Origin: Naegleria lovaniensis
Lineage: Eukaryota; Heterolobosea; Eutetramitea; Acrasida; Naegleriidae
Direction: 5' to 3'
NCBI RefSeq assembly: GCF_003324165.1
Contig: NW_025407824.1
Location: forward strand, 868,001-932,000
Length of the DNA stretch: 64,000 nt
Shown here: one piece after another, positions 11,350 to 21,806 of the stretch
How the letters are laid out: each line of letters opens with the position of its first letter
Numbering within the stretch: the stretch's first letter is position 1
Translations under genes and position numbers: made by a program
The notes under the pieces: model-generated
Seen by the model: only the letters and a program-made list of their open reading frames with translations
What the model was told of the DNA's origin: nothing
Databases searched by the model: none

Positions 11350-14323
11350 TCATCCGTAAAACAAATCTTCACAGAAAATGAGTTGATGGATCTTTTGGAT
11401 GTAGGGAAGTTTTGAAGACTTTTCTTCTCCAAGAATTCGCTCAATGCCGTCATGCACTTGACTGTCTTCATCTTCATTTTCTTTCAACTCGAAGTCTCTC
11501 AAGAAATTATAGAGCTCCATGAAGGTCCTCTCCCCAAATTTGTTTTCACAATACGATCTTAATGATTCAATTCTAACACCCAATTCATTTTGTTTCTTTC
11601 TTAAATTTTCTAGCTCTGTAGGTGAGAGCTGAGATGTGTCAATTTCGTTTTTCCTTGTCGGTGTGTGAAACTTGAGTTGAACGGGTGTGCCCTTATTTCT
11701 ATCCAATGTGGATGGCGTTAAACAGATTGCTGGTGGTGTTGAATTATCTTCCTTCGAAGGGAGCAAGTCTAAATCTTCATACTGGTGTGAATTGGCTTCT
11801 TTAGAAGGAGATGCTTTTACCTTTTCATGCTTTGGCTTGGATTCGATTATGACAACCCCAACATCTTGTTTTGGAGAGGGCTTCTTCTTGGGCGAGATGG
11901 AGACGCTCACTGGGGTTGTTGAATCTTCGAGATTTTCTTTGACTCGCGTCAGATGAGTATGATCAGACATGGCAGGAATTGCAATCTCCACTGGAATTTC
12001 TTCCTCCTCTTTCTTTTTCTTCTTTTGATTCTTAATGAAATCCTTAAAATCTTGTCTCTGTTTATCTAGTTGCTCTCTTCGTTTTCTTTCCTTCTCTTCT
12101 TCTTCTTTCTTTTTCATTAATTCAACTTCCGTGGGTTCCATCACTTTGGGCTGATCGTCTTGCTTCTTGTTGTCCAATGATCGAGATTCATCCATGCTTG
12201 TTGGAGATCCTTCATCCAAACCAAACAGTTGACGAACTTGATTTTTCCGTCCTTTGATGGCGTCCATCTTTCTCTTATGCTCGAGTTTTAATCGTTTTTC
12301 TTCTTCTTTTTTTCTCCTCTTTTCTTCCTTTTTCTCTTCCAGGAATTTCTTTTTTCGATCTTCAGCTTCGTTACCATTCATATTATTGAGCCACTTTTGT
12401 CTGTCGTTGTCTTGTTTGTTTTTGATATCTTTTCTGACTTCTTCTTTTGAAATTGCATTAACGTTTTCAGAGGGTTTGGCTCTATTGTTGTTCATGATCG
12501 CAACATTATTTTCAGAGGATTTTGTTTTGAGTGGAGGAGGTTTTCGTTGTGGTTGATGATGCGGGTGAACTTGTTGATTCAAAATTTCTTCCAGCGTATA
12601 TACAGTTTTTTCATTGTCCTCTTGAGATGGTTTGTTCGCTTTTGATCGTTCCTCATTTCGTTTTGGAGATTTTTTTTCAGAGATGAATGGTTGAGGTTGT
12701 TTTTGAGCAAGTGGTGGTTGTGCTTTTGAGGGTACAATATTTGAGGGCAGAGACACCCGAGGAGGAATGGGTGGAGGCTGTTGCGAGTTTGTTACAGGTT
12801 GATTTTGTACGCTGGCGGTGACTATGACTGGTTTGTTATGCTTCTTGTCCAGCAGTTGCTCGTAATATTCCTTTCGTCCTTTCAGTTTTTCTTTTTTGAG
12901 TTCACTTCGCTCTTGCATGTGTTTGCGTATTTGGAGCTTGGAAAGAGTATCAATAGGAACTTGTTTCGATGGATGTAATTGCTTGAAAAGCGCATCCATT
13001 TCTCGTTGTTTTTCTTGCAACCATCGTGCATCTTTTTTTGGTGCTTTTTGATCCAATGCTCCTTGCGAGTCCTGTTGGGGTACCACTGGTCGCGGAGTGG
13101 AATCCTCTTGATTACAGGAACCTTCGAGAGCACTATTCGATCGAGATGCATTTTGCTTGTTCATAATAAATTTAAAAACCCTCTCCTGAATGAAAGGAAG
13201 AGATAATATTTCACTCATGCTTGGTCTAAGGTCAGGATCCTTTTGTAACATGGAAGAAATTAGCTCACTCAGATTGCTACTGTAAACTGGAGGAATAGCA
13301 GGATAAGTACCCTTTAAAATTTTGAGAACAAGAGCAGGTAAATTCTGACCGTTGAAAGCATGTTTCCGAGTTGTCAACTCATACAAGACACATCCTAAGG
13401 CCCAAACATCGCTTTTTTGATTGTATGGCTTGTCTTCACACAATTCAGGGCTCAAATAGTATGGTGTTCCAATGACCGTGTTTGCAAATTCAGTTTGGGA
13501 GTTTAGAATTTTTGCAATTCCAAAATCTCCAATTGTAATCTTTCCCGATTTCGTTAAGAATATGTTTTGAGTTTTAAGATCTCTGACGAACAAAAAATGA
13601 TTCGAATACAAAAAATTGAACCCATGCATGCACCTACCTATGTAAAATGTTGCTGTCATGTACATGTTTCAGCCCGAGGGCAATTTGGGCAAACCAGTCC
13701 AGAATTTGCTAATTCCAACAAAGAAAAACAGTGTCAAAATAATTCCCCAATTAGTTTGAAAAGAATTTAAAACAATATTGAGACATACTTCTTCTGAAAA
13801 ATAGCCTGGAGCGTTTTTGATTTTTGTAAACAAATCACCGCCATCAGCATAATCCATAACAATATTGAGATACTTGTCTGAACTAATAAAATATTCCTTA
13901 TATGCAATAATGTTGTCATGCTTGAGTTTTTGAAGAATTTGTGCTTCAAGCAATGCTCCTTGCTTTTCTTCATCGCTCAACTCCTTCATATTTATCCGCT
14001 TCATGACATACTTGCTACCCTTTTTTTCGCAGAGGTAGGCTTTTCCGAAAGATCCACTCCCAATTTCTCTCAGTATCTACCATTATTCATCATTGATCCA
14101 ACATGATGATAAATTAATTATCGAATTTCATAATCGTTCGTAATTCCAATGTTTCGTTGTATTGACATTAATCAATTCATTCCGTTATAAATATTCATGA
14201 TATTCATGATCGCAATAATGATCATTGAATACAAACCTTATAACTTTTGTCTCCAAATACTTGAGGAGAGGGTAGTTTGTCGGTAGATGTCTCCACTCCG
14301 TTCCCAACCTTATTCGCTCTCAT
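11350..14323 (-). CDS. NIMA-related kinase, NEK1/NEK5-type
   Basis: Four exons (14323-14237, 14076-13789, 13708-13638, 13582-11350) give 892 residues. The N-terminal kinase domain (about residues 28-285) has the glycine loop GSGSFG (35-40), VMK lysine (K55), HRD (148-150), DFG (168-170) and the APE-region variant SPE. The segment RDLKTQNIFLTKSGKITIGD closely follows NEK1. The remainder is long, charged and coiled-coil (K/E-rich, about 440-590), ending with ILGEEK and KIHQLIFCEDLFYG, which resembles the extreme C terminus of animal NEK1/NEK5. NEK1-type kinases act at basal bodies, cilia and in DNA-damage response (family knowledge). The stop of the next gene upstream lies only 41 bp from this ATG. 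Confidence 0.92.
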
Positions 14324-14364
14324 TTTTTAAAATCATACAACAGAATTTCAACTCCCATCAATTT

Positions 14365-17300
14365 TTATTCACCAATTGAATCACCACCACCGCTACTACT
14401 ACTACCACGATTGGATGGGGAGGATAACCAATGAGCTAGTGCCTCCACGCTACACATGTTGGAATCGTATCCAAATGGTTGACGATCCTCATCGTTAATT
14501 AAACTTGAAATAAATTCAATGAGGCTGGAGAAGAAGCTGATGGCTTCTTCAGAACTCTTTCCAATGCATAGCACTCCAAGTTGGCCTCTGAGTAGAGAAT
14601 CGACTTGTTGGAAAACAACTCCAAATTGTCCAACACAATCCAACGAATGACCATTCATTCTGCAATCATTGAAAAACGACGAATGATGCCATGTACTTAT
14701 GGAGGGGTTTCTCATCATTCCACTATAAATGTAAGAGCGTTTCACTTCCATTGAGATGTTTGCACTATCATGATCTTTCCTCGTCATTACACCCTTATTC
14801 ATGTCAAATTGACTATTTGTCACAAGTTCAAACACACTATTTCCAAATAATCAGTAAGGATATTCATAATCAGTAATATCAAGGATATTCAAAGCAATGA
14901 AAGTGTCAAAAGTGAGTCACCTGGGACTGGTCATGAACTACTTACCGATGAATAAGGGAGTTGTCTGTCAAGCGCAGTTTTAAATCTACGGCCCACATTC
15001 TTGCGCTTTCCTTCTCATCTAAAAAGATAATGTAATCAATGGAAAGGTAGCCCATGATCTTTTTTGAATAACACACATGTCCTACGGATAGAGAAGCTTC
15101 TCTAAGGGCTTCATATGGTGCTGAATATTGTGGAAATGCACACCCTTGCGCGCAATACTGTGGATTTAGCAATTGCTCTTGTACCGACAGGACTTGCACC
15201 TCACCATTTGGTTCAATAAATAAATTCACTGTTGGAGAGCCAATTATTTTGTTAGGAACGGCCTCAATAACGCCTCCTCCACACGCTTTAAGAGATGCAA
15301 TGAAATCAATCCACTTTGGATACACATATTTTGAAACCAAGTTAATTTTCTCAGGCATGTATTCCGATAGTTCTTCTATAATTTTCGTTCGAACTCGATC
15401 AGTAAAAAGGGGTTCGTTTTTCCTCTTCTCCTTTACAGCTTGAACGCTTGAAGTCTCTAAATATGCTAAGCCTCGTCCTCCAATTTCAGTGTCAGTTTTT
15501 ATCAACCACCTATTAAAGTTCGGGTACTCAAGAATCTTTTTCGTTAAATTTGAGATCAAATCTTCCTCTTCGTAAATATCATAAATTCCAATCGGTGTGT
15601 TGACATCAGCTTGTGAAAATATTCTTTTGCTTCCTGATTTTGTTCCATATATTGTAGAGTTCAAAGGGTCTGCCCCTAAAATTGGTAGCTGAAGCTTGAT
15701 AGCCAACCTTAAGTCGTCTTTACCAATATGGCCTGGAACGATGAAGGCTACCTTTCCCATCACAAGCGTCTTGATATGTTTTAAAGTCCGTTGCGAATAG
15801 TAAACAAGAGTCGATAAGGAGGTGTGGTCTTGGTACTGTTTGTTGTTCTCAGGAGTCACGAATTTCACTCGTTTCATTGGCTCTTCTACTCCATAGTACT
15901 CTAACAACTTTACCACATAGGACAAGGAGTCACTGTCAATCTGAAAGGACGAAATAAATATTATATCTACATTGGGGTCCAATAGATCGAGTAGTCTAAA
16001 TAATTGTGAATTTTGGTGTGATTTGAATTTTGGAAATGTTTTCCTCACACTCTCATCATAACTTAAAGAATTAATATGAACAATTGTTCGTTTTGCTTTC
16101 TTGATTGAGTCCCAGTTTTTCTTAAAATCTTCCATTTTCGCTTTCCATTTAAACTCTTCGTCGTAGAGGATTTTTTGTATCCGTTCTTTAGTTCGAAACA
16201 AACGAGTCCGTAAAAACCACCATCTTTGAATGATGGAAGCCATTTCATGTTTTCTCTTAAGATCTCTGAACTTGATTCGTTGAGAATATCCTCTCCAAAT
16301 TCGTTGAATTGCTGTTGCTGCCAGATTTGGCCCATTTCTACCTAAAAATTTCACGTCTGGCAGATGAATATATGGTATTACAGTTTCACTATTTACAAGA
16401 CAATCAATTAATTGTTGATTGGTGGGATCTACAGTTTTCTCAGCTAAAAATACAACTTTTTTGCCGTCAACATAAGCCAGAGGAACTGTTAATTCCATAA
16501 AATACATGAAAAAACATTGGTTAAACAAACACTAAACATATGGTCAATTATTGAAGATTTGACTCACCTGAAAAATCTTTCAAAAGTCTCTCCAGTAGCA
16601 TTAGAATTCCATAAATTTTAGGCCAGTTATACTGATACGTTCGATAGAAAGACAAGTATTCTGGTGTGTTGTTGAGTAAAGTTCCATGTCGTACAATGAC
16701 ATGATGCAAACTGTATTCGTCCATGAGGTCCAAATACGTTCTTAAGTATTGTTGTTTTTTCTTTTCATGGTTGATCTCAAGGAGAGCATTCAGTTTTTGG
16801 TCGTCGCTTGGGTCGAGAGTCGAGTTGAGAGGTTGTTGTATGGAATTCTTTGGTAGGTAAATGGATGCCTTGTCACTCTTGACATTAATTATTTTTTGAT
16901 TACCAAAAGGAATAACTGTGGGTGCTTCTTTTTTACGCATACCTCTAGGCTCTTGGGTGTTGCTGGTTTGATCGTGCAAACTTTGAGATGAGTTTTGCAT
17001 TTTGAAAAGTGCTGGTTTTTGTACATCGGATGTTTGAATTTGCTTCTTGATAAGCTGAGTATGGAAGGGGTTAAGGACAGCAGGTTGTGCAACAAAAGGT
17101 GTATTTTCCTCATTGTTATTCACTAACGGCGATAGGTCAATAAACGAGGGAACCAATTTTCTGTTGATTAAATTAATGAGCCCCTTGTCAAGCTCTGTTT
17201 CAGGAATTGGAGGAAGAGGAAGGCTCGGATTCATCTGATTTTCTCTTGGTAAAATTGATTCTCGTTTGTAGAGAGTACCTTTCACTTTCCTTCCGACGCT

Positions 17301-17639
17301 GTTGGTCGGTATGCCACCCATATTTCTGCGTTTGATTTTTCTTGGGAGAGGAATATTCATGTCCTTGTTGAGAAGATTTCGGGTTTCGTTAGCCCAAACA
17401 ACAGGATCGGAGAGAATGGTGGCTCGCTGCTTTTCCCGAATTTTGTCTAGATAGGTATGAGAAGAAGGTCGTTTGGGAAACACGTCCTCCAAATAATCTT
17501 CGGAATAATGAAATTTCGGAACACGGGTGGTTTGACTGTGTGGCTGTTGAGGAGAGGAGTTGTCCCTCCAATTCATCATGAGCTCATCCATATCATCTTG
17601 AAGTAGCAATGTTGATGACGCTCGTCTGGGTTGAGACAT
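14365..17639 (-). CDS. IQCH-type protein (IQ motifs plus ATP-grasp-like region)
   Basis: Exons 17639-16568, 16485-14946 and 14836-14365 give 1,027 residues. The intron phases fit exactly and the first junction restores DFSVPLAYVDG. Two IQ calmodulin-binding motifs lie near residues 415-455 (AIQRIWRGYSQR and IIQRWWFLRTRLFR). The C-terminal half contains RWLIKTDTEIGGRGLAYLE and a stretch ending FIEPNGEVQVLSVQEQL, patterns seen in the ATP-grasp-like part of IQCH. The N-terminal 350 residues are disordered. In animals IQCH is expressed with ciliated and sperm cells, so a flagellar role is likely in an amoeboflagellate (inference). Neighbours are a NEK1-type kinase and a TPR protein. Confidence 0.88.
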
Positions 17640-17889
17640 TTTTTCAACAACAATTCAATGAAATTGGCAAGTAAAATGATTATATAATTAATATTCTTGT
17701 TGTAATGTAATGGGATGATGTATAGCTATTGAAAAGATGTGTTGAATATTTCAATCACGCATGTTTTTTTTAAAACTCCTCATTGTAGTTGGATGGCGCC
17801 ACTTAACAACAAAAAAATTGTTGTGCTCTTGTATTTGTGTAGTTTTAAAATAAGGACGTTTGTTACTCTCATTTAAGGTTGTATAAGAA

Positions 17890-19469
17890 ATGGAGATTCG
17901 GAATAAGAGCGTTAATACTTCATCATCAGCAGTTTCCTTTTCGCCCTCAAAGCCGAAAACACCAGGAAGGAGATATCAAAGAAAAACTGATATTATCCAT
18001 CAAAGAACAAGATCGGATCACGATGGTAACTCCTCCATACTCAATAAGAGCGACACTACGGAATCGAAAAAAGAGCAAACTGATTCCTGTTCGTTATTAC
18101 AACTTCAAGAAGCTCTCAAACAAGACGTTAACGAAACCTTAAATGAGATTAATCATGCAGCTTTGATGAAAGAGACCCGTGTCAAATTGTTAGAGATTGT
18201 TTCGTTAGAGGAAAAGGCGAAAGAGTTAGAGTCTTCAAGCGACCCCCTTAAAAGCCTAGATTCTTGGGAAGAACGACTTGCCCTTCTTATTGATGTATAT
18301 GGTCTTTTAGATCCGAAAGTTGAGGATGCAAGCAAAAAATTTATTATTCTGTGCAATACGTTTGCAACTTTAAATTGTAGGAATAATCCAAGTGCAGGAC
18401 TCGACATTTTGAAACGAGCTCTTAAATATTTAAAAAAGGGAATAGAGTTTGACAATCACAAGAGAATTCATTCCATGACTTTAAATAACATGAGTTTTGC
18501 TTTCCGAATGAAAAACATGTTTGAGGAAGCTCTTGATTTCGCAAAACAAGCATTCGCAATTGAATATGAGACTCCGAAAGGAGAAAATGACATAGCTCTA
18601 GCAGACTCTTATTTGAATATTGGAGCAATTTTGTCCAAACTTGGAAAACACAAACAGTCGTTGGCCCATGCGAACACAGCTCTTGATATTTTGTTATTTC
18701 AACAGTCTAAACTTGTTGAAAGGGAAGCTGAAGAAGAAGAAGCAGACGGAAGTGAGGAAGACAACGATTTCAAGCACCCATCATTATCACACGATGCTTT
18801 ATACTCGAGCATTGTTGTGGCTCACAACAATATTGCAGTGGAGTTGGAACATTTAATGGAGGTTAGTAGCAGAACATCTGATTTAATTTTGCTTCATCAA
18901 CACATGTAATTCTTGTGCGACCCTAGATTTCAAAGGCCTCTCTTTTTCATGAGAAAGCACTAGAAATTGCTAAAACCAGATTGGGGCCACACCATGCAGT
19001 AACTATTCGAATGCAACAAGTATTAGCAAGATTTCAAGAAGATTTTAAAGAGGATAAGGAAATAGAAGCCTTGTTGCTTGCGAAAGAAAAGGGAGCACTT
19101 ATCACCTCAAACTTGTCAACACAGGCATCCATTGATCGTTTGCACAATGATTTGAAAAGGAAGAAAAAAGAAATGATGAGAAAAAGAGAGGACTTGAGCG
19201 TCAATGATATATCATACCACAATCAAGGAGAGACTGATAATCCCACTTCCTCTATTCCGCCTCTTGATCTTTCCTCTCTTAGTTCTATAACTACCAATAC
19301 GAATCTAAAAACCATGTCTTCCAAACCCTCTCACCATTCTGCCTCCCCAAAGAATTCAGTACCCACCCCTAAAAAGACCATCTCCCCTTTAAGATTGCTT
19401 CAAGAAGATTCTGTCAACCTTAACGACAGTCAGGTTCTTCTGGAGCTGAATAACATTCTTAACAATTAA
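17890..19469 (+). CDS. Tetratricopeptide-repeat protein
   Basis: Exons 17890-18861 and 18927-19469 (65-nt intron) give 504 residues. The first 75 residues are S/K-rich and disordered. TPR-type helical repeats cover about residues 120-350, including RIHSMTLNNMSFAFRMKNMF, LADSYLNIGAILSKLGKHKQ and, across the splice junction, HEKALEIAKTRLGPHHAVTI, a kinesin-light-chain-like TPR signature. A coiled-coil and S/T/P-rich tail follow. It shares a 250-bp divergent promoter region with the IQCH-type gene, so co-expression is possible. The precise orthologue is not recognised; a ciliary role is inferred from context only. Confidence 0.85.
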
Positions 19470-19495
19470 AAAAAACTTTTCTTCAGCCAAATGAT

Positions 19496-19622
19496 AAAAT
19501 TTATCCGATGAGACGGAATCGAACCGCCGACCACAGGATGACTTGCTTGCTACAGTCCCATGCTCTACCAGCTGAGCTATCATCGGATTACATTTATGAA
19601 TTACCATAATATGTTATCATCG
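19496..19622. repeat. Left arm of a 127-bp perfect inverted repeat
   Basis: The arm contains the whole minus-strand tRNA-Tyr plus 36 bp of 5' flank and 8 bp of 3' flank. Compared base by base, it is the exact reverse complement of 20024-20150. The match stops outside these limits. The outer edge next to the spacer ends in CCGATGATA, a short echo of the tRNA's own 5' end. Confidence 0.93.
19504..19586 (-). tRNA. tRNA-Tyr (GTA) with 10-nt intron, copy 1
   Basis: The gene folds as acceptor stem CCGATGA/TCATCGG with discriminator A, D arm GCTC/GAGC, anticodon arm with loop C-T-GTA-G, and T arm with TTCGATT loop. A 10-nt intron (CAAGCAAGTC) sits directly after position 37, the canonical eukaryotic place. 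tRNA-Tyr genes commonly carry introns. The transcript's 3' flank has only four T's before an A, with a longer T-run about 30 nt further, overlapping the end of the TPR gene. It is identical to copy 2. Confidence 0.93.
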
Positions 19623-20023
19623 GATTGCATTAACGGGGTGTTACTAGTAACTTTTGCCCATCCTATCGTCATAACTTTCTTCATGAATGTGTTTTTCTAA
19701 ATGCAATGATGAGCATCTGAAACCGTAAATGTTTTGGATGGGGGCATTTTTTTCCTGTCAGACAATTGAAAGCGGAAAACTTGGTTTTGAAAGTTTACGA
19801 GAAAGAGAGAGTCTGTTTGGTGAAAAGAAAGACGAAAATTCATTTTCTAGACTTCACAAGTTATGTCATTTGTCAAGAGAAGGATGTTTTTGTTGTATGA
19901 TTTCATGTTGAGGAAAGATTGAACCATAGAATTTCACGTTGGTCTCAGAAATTACTAAGCTATTACTTTGCAGGTTTTAAATCTGTGAATGATCACATAA
20001 TCTCTTAATTGTACGACTAAAAA

Positions 20024-20150
20024 CGATGATAACATATTATGGTAATTCATAAATGTAATCCGATGATAGCTCAGCTGGTAGAGCATGGGACTGTAGCAAG
20101 CAAGTCATCCTGTGGTCGGCGGTTCGATTCCGTCTCATCGGATAAATTTT
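20024..20150. repeat. Right arm of the 127-bp inverted repeat
   Basis: This is the partner of the arm at 19496-19622. The 401-bp spacer (19623-20023) holds only short frames without protein character. The stretch 20151-20468 downstream, ahead of the acetyltransferase ATG, also shows nothing recognisable. Confidence 0.93.
20060..20142 (+). tRNA. tRNA-Tyr (GTA) with 10-nt intron, copy 2
   Basis: This is an exact copy of the gene at 19504-19586 in the opposite orientation, with the same stems, GTA anticodon and 10-nt intron. It is followed within 5 nt by a run of five T's, a good RNA polymerase III terminator. The two genes diverge, their 5' ends facing each other across the spacer. Confidence 0.93.
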
Positions 20151-20468
20151 TCTTTTGCGCAATTGGCTTGGTAGAAATAAGGCGGTTAATTTGATGACAT
20201 GTACTTTGCGAATTCAAACAGAAGTTGGCGACCTTTTTAGTAGCAATATGTATCAGCTCTTATTTCAAACGACCATGTTAGATTTAGTGTTGTGTTACTT
20301 GGATCATCCAAAATTAAATTATCTTAAATTCCAACTTTTCTGCCATGCATTTTGTGGTGCTTGTTGTTTGAAATGGAGGAAATATTACGTGTATTTATCA
20401 AAAACTCGAACAAACTCGATTTACGAGTCCTCAAGAGTTCGACAAAGTGTTACAAAAAAAACAAACAA

Positions 20469-21089
20469 ATGTCCACAAACCTTTCAATCGATTCACGGCT
20501 CATCCTTCGTCCTCTTGATTCCACTCGAGTGAATGATATGGTCTCCATCAACTCGGTTGTACTTCCTGTATCGTATCATTCCAAAGTGTATGACCAAATG
20601 GTTTCCGATCAGTTATCCTTCATCGCCTACGTGAGTCATGGCCAAGATAAAGAAATGCCTGTGGGAGCCATTGGCTGCATTCTCAAAACAGACATTCATG
20701 CTTCACCGGATCATGTAGGACTCTGTATTGCTTCATTGGCAGTTTTAGCAAAATATAGATCCAAAGGAATTGGAGCGAAATTATTGGATTGTGTGATGCA
20801 AGCTCTTGATGAATTACTGAAATCTTCACTTCATCACTCGGAGGCTTCATTAACAAGTCAAACTTGCTTGTTGGAAAATTCTTCCAATGATGAAAAGCAG
20901 AGTCCGTCATCACTATTGAGTTCAGCTCCCTCCGAATTTATTGTCTATTTACAAACACAAACCAATAATCGAGATGCCATCAAGTTTTATGAGAGGCATG
21001 GATTTTCAGTGCTGAAAAAGGTTGAAAATTTCTACAAGAGACTCACTCCTCCTGATTGTTTTGTATTGGTGAAGAAAATATTACAATAG
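20469..21089 (+). CDS. N-terminal acetyltransferase, NAA50-like (GNAT fold)
   Basis: The ATG at 20469 gives 206 residues. An in-frame ATG further upstream would add a poorly conserved leader that family comparison does not support. The sequence LPVSYHSKVYDQM, the acetyl-CoA motif RSKGIGAKLL, then AIKFYERHGFSV and VENFYKRLTPPDCFVL follow NAA50 throughout. There is a low-complexity insertion of about 30 residues before the VYLQTQTNN strand. NAA50 acetylates nascent or processed protein N termini starting with Met and works with NatA on the ribosome (family knowledge). The intronless gene starts about 330 bp after tRNA-Tyr copy 2. Confidence 0.87.
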   Translation: MSTNLSIDSRLILRPLDSTRVNDMVSINSVVLPVSYHSKVYDQMVSDQLSFIAYVSHGQDKEMPVGAIGCILKTDIHASPDHVGLCIASLAVLAKYRSKGIGAKLLDCVMQALDELLKSSLHHSEASLTSQTCLLENSSNDEKQSPSSLLSSAPSEFIVYLQTQTNNRDAIKFYERHGFSVLKKVENFYKRLTPPDCFVLVKKILQ

Positions 21090-21806
21090 CTATTGGTAGT
21101 ATAATAATTATAATGGGGATGTTATGATTATTTAGAAGAAAATTGCAGTTGATTTAATAATTCATTATCTTGCGAACGGGGAAGAAACGATGCATTCATG
21201 GAACACAGTGAAAGTTTGTAGGCGTTTTGTTCACCGGTGAACAAGTTACGAGATTTCAACTCGATAATTTAATACACCGGTGACACACAGTTGTTACAGC
21301 GCTTTCAACACCCACTACCACCAGGTGGCATGGCCACATCATCAAAACACATGACATTCATTGAGGTTTGAGGCACTCTCCCTAATTTCAATAGAGTTTT
21401 CCAAAATGACTCATCTCTTGTTCCGTGAAGTGATGGCCAATGATGTTGTCTCTTCCAAAGCATCACACAACGTTCAAGAAGTTGCTGTTGTTAACGGCTC
21501 ATGGTGGTGAATGAACTTTTCCCGCTGAGTGTAACTACGAAGAACGCCGCAATCACAAAGTCTCTTTGAAAACCTGTTACAACAACACAAAGAAAACGAT
21601 TGAAACCAAATCTCTCCATTCAATTCCTCGTGATTACATCAAACAACCAACCAACAATAGAGAGAACAACAAATTCTGAACAACTGAAACAACTAGTACA
21701 ACTGTTCTCAACGTGTGTGCCCTCCATCTCACTATTACAACCACACGACCTCATTTACTCAACGACTTTGTGTTTTGAACAATCTTTCCAGAAATATAGA
21801 AACATC
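21090..21806. promoter_or_regulatory. Upstream region of first prominin gene, with 18-bp palindrome
   Basis: This 717-bp region contains the perfect palindrome TTGTTCACCGGTGAACAA at 21227-21244 and a second ACCGGT core about 30 bp later (near 21273). A frame open upstream of the ATG at 21807 begins at a TTG and looks like CAAC-rich leader, not protein. Regulatory use of the palindrome is inference. Confidence 0.4.

Noticed and set aside
21600-21806. Longer N terminus for the first prominin-like protein
   Set aside because: The frame is open upstream but begins at TTG and reads as CAAC-rich leader. The ATG at 21807 is followed by a proper signal peptide as in the second copy.
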